This document shows positions 5,071-6,781 of a stretch of DNA of 6,781 bases, piece after piece; the first letter of the stretch is position 1; each line of letters begins with the position of its first letter. The stretch covers positions 674,761 to 681,541 of the forward strand of contig KE356562.1 of the NCBI GenBank assembly GCA_000416005.1, read 5' to 3'. The notes beneath the pieces were generated by a model that was given only the letters and a program-made list of their open reading frames with translations, made no database searches and was not told where the DNA came from. The DNA is from Haloquadratum sp. J07HQX50. Lineage in GTDB: Archaea; Halobacteriota; Halobacteria; Halobacteriales; Haloferacaceae. Made by a program: the position numbers and the translations under genes.

Positions 5071-6781
5071 ATGACAACGCGTTTTGGCGAACGAGTCCGT
5101 GATGGACTCGAGATGACAGGCCAGTATGCTGCCACTAACCAGCGACAGGTGTTCGCTATTGTCGTTGTCACTGCGCTCATATCACTCGGTGTTGGCCTCA
5201 GCGGCGTGCAGATGAGTATGGGCATGACCCTGTATATCAATGACGACTCTCAAACCGCAGACAACTGGGAGTCACTCAAGGATACATATAATACAGGAAA
5301 CAATATCTTTGTTCTTGTTGAGTCAGACCAGTTGTATGATCCTGAGACAATTAGGGCGATTGACAGACTCGATCAGCGATATGGGGCAAATGTAGACTCA
5401 ATTCAGAGTGTTACCTCACTCGCAGATATTGTCAAGCAGGGTGCTGGCGGTGAAATACCTGAGACAGAGGCAGGTGTTCGCGCTGCGGTTAAACGAGTCG
5501 AACAACGTGGACCAGCAGCTAACGAGATGGTCACTCGACTCACACCGGAAGCAGGAACAACGATCATTCTCGCGAGTTATGGCGATGTGGACCGGTATGA
5601 CCGCGGGGCGTTTTTACCGGAGCGTGGCGCTGATGTGGTATATTCATCGGTGAAATCAGAGACAGCGTTTGCAGCGACCCCGCCGAGTATGTCAACGACG
5701 ATTACAGGACAGCCCGTCTTCGAGAATGCTGCTTTCGGGTTGATGCTTCCAGAGATGATTGCGCTCTTTGGAGGTGCATTCACGCTTATTTTCGTCGTCG
5801 TCTACCTCGTGATGCGTGAAACTGTTGAGAAGGGATGGCATGTTATTCTTCCACTCGGAACAGCGATGACCGCATTACTGTATATGATGGGGGCGATGGG
5901 CGTGTTGGGATATGACTTCAATGCTATCATGCTCGGTGTGATGCCGATTGCACTTGGGCTGGGGATTGACTATAGTCTCCAAATTCATTCGCGATATGTC
6001 GAAGAGCGACAAGCCGGTCACAACTCAGTTGACGCGATTGGGACCGCGACACGGACGACCGGCCGAGCATTATTGATTGCGATGGGCACGACTGTGGTTG
6101 GATTAGGGTCACTTCTTGTCTCAGCGGTCCCACCAGTCAGGCAATTTGGTGTGACGAGTGCTGTTGCTGTGCTCGCAGCAATGATTCTCGCGGTCACAGT
6201 GCTCCCAGCATTGCTCGTTCGGTTTGACCGTGATGGACATGGAACGGCCGACACAACCAGCGACTCAAGTGATGACTGGCTTCAAGTGGCACTACACCAG
6301 TTCACCTCAAACATTACCGGTGGACGTCCAGTTATGACACTTGGAATCGCAATATTACTCGTTTCTGGTGGAGTCTATGCGTATCCACAGGTCGAACCAA
6401 AGCAGGAAATGATGGATTTCTGGCCCCAAGATCTTGATGAAAAAAATGACATCGAAGAGCTCTCCGAGACCGTCGAGAGTCCGAAAGTCGTGTATGTCAT
6501 GATCGAGACAGACCGAGCGTATACGCCAGAGACGTTCCGTGATGTTGCCACATACCAGCGGCTGATGATTGCGAATGAGCAGGTGAATGCGGTCCAATCA
6601 CCCGTAACAAGCGTTCAGATGGCAACAAAAGGACCAATTCCGTCGACGCAGTCAAGACTGACACAGACGCTTGATCGTCTGTATGACACCAGCGGGATGG
6701 CCAGCGTTCGAGACCCAGATGAGACGCCCTCAACCATGGTGTTGTCATTCTATGTTGACGATATTGAGGGCGAAAGTGTTC
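5071..6781 (+). CDS. RND superfamily (MMPL/HAE3-type) transporter, 3' truncated by window edge
   Basis: A polytopic membrane transporter, probably proton-driven export or lipid/hydrophobe transport. The frame is open for 570 codons and runs off the window. One helix (about 27-45) is followed by a large external domain (about 46-225). A block of five helices follows (about 227-247, 257-279, 283-302, 333-353, 357-383). A seventh helix (about 419-438) opens the second half, whose external domain is cut off. The fourth helix carries the family signature GLGIDYSLQIHSRY, with Asp300 the probable proton-relay residue. ITGQPVF just before the second helix is also typical. Related archaeal proteins reach roughly 750-850 residues, so perhaps a quarter to a third is missing. 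The ATG at 5071 follows the previous stop by five bases, with no ribosome site. Pairing with a COG1361-like surface protein suggests a joint envelope function. The substrate cannot be inferred. Confidence 0.92.
   Translation, partial: MTTRFGERVRDGLEMTGQYAATNQRQVFAIVVVTALISLGVGLSGVQMSMGMTLYINDDSQTADNWESLKDTYNTGNNIFVLVESDQLYDPETIRAIDRLDQRYGANVDSIQSVTSLADIVKQGAGGEIPETEAGVRAAVKRVEQRGPAANEMVTRLTPEAGTTIILASYGDVDRYDRGAFLPERGADVVYSSVKSETAFAATPPSMSTTITGQPVFENAAFGLMLPEMIALFGGAFTLIFVVVYLVMRETVEKGWHVILPLGTAMTALLYMMGAMGVLGYDFNAIMLGVMPIALGLGIDYSLQIHSRYVEERQAGHNSVDAIGTATRTTGRALLIAMGTTVVGLGSLLVSAVPPVRQFGVTSAVAVLAAMILAVTVLPALLVRFDRDGHGTADTTSDSSDDWLQVALHQFTSNITGGRPVMTLGIAILLVSGGVYAYPQVEPKQEMMDFWPQDLDEKNDIEELSETVESPKVVYVMIETDRAYTPETFRDVATYQRLMIANEQVNAVQSPVTSVQMATKGPIPSTQSRLTQTLDRLYDTSGMASVRDPDETPSTMVLSFYVDDIEGESV

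Overview
The window looks like chromosomal DNA of a haloarchaeon. The proteins are acidic, base composition is moderate (near half GC in the genes), and start codons lack Shine-Dalgarno sequences and have TATA-like boxes close upstream, as in leaderless archaeal transcripts. The moderate GC suggests Haloquadratum or a close relative; this is inference, since no marker gene is present.

Layout. (1) 2-508: the 3' two thirds of an endonuclease III gene (nth), with catalytic Lys, catalytic Asp and the Cys4 iron-sulfur motif all visible. (2) About 509-3400: a gene-poor stretch of roughly 2.9 kb that looks like an accessory scar. Its clearest structure is a pair of related repeats, one forward (565-791, decayed) and one reverse (2714-3060, with an open 96-codon frame). 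They share both end sequences and face each other across 1.92 kb. Between them lies one convincing gene, a small winged-helix DNA-binding protein (1376-1639) behind a very AT-rich promoter region, together with several strong inverted repeats and short, probably decayed open frames. (3) 3410-6781: an apparent two-gene operon. The first gene encodes a secreted, C-terminally anchored protein made of repeated CARDB/NEW3-like beta-sandwich domains (COG1361 type). Five bases later comes an RND/MMPL-family transporter that runs off the window.

How the genes work together. The COG1361-like protein and the RND transporter probably act together at the cell surface: an extracellular beta-sandwich partner beside a membrane exporter with large outside domains. 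The nth gene is independent DNA-repair housekeeping. The HTH protein has no visible target in the window.

The most unusual material is the element pair. The codons that can be aligned between the two copies differ mostly at silent third positions, although the forward copy is broken by at least two frame changes. This suggests that the small protein in the reverse copy belongs to a family once kept as protein. I do not recognise that family. The ends and hairpins resemble those of small transposon derivatives, but no transposase or RNA-guided nuclease domain is visible.
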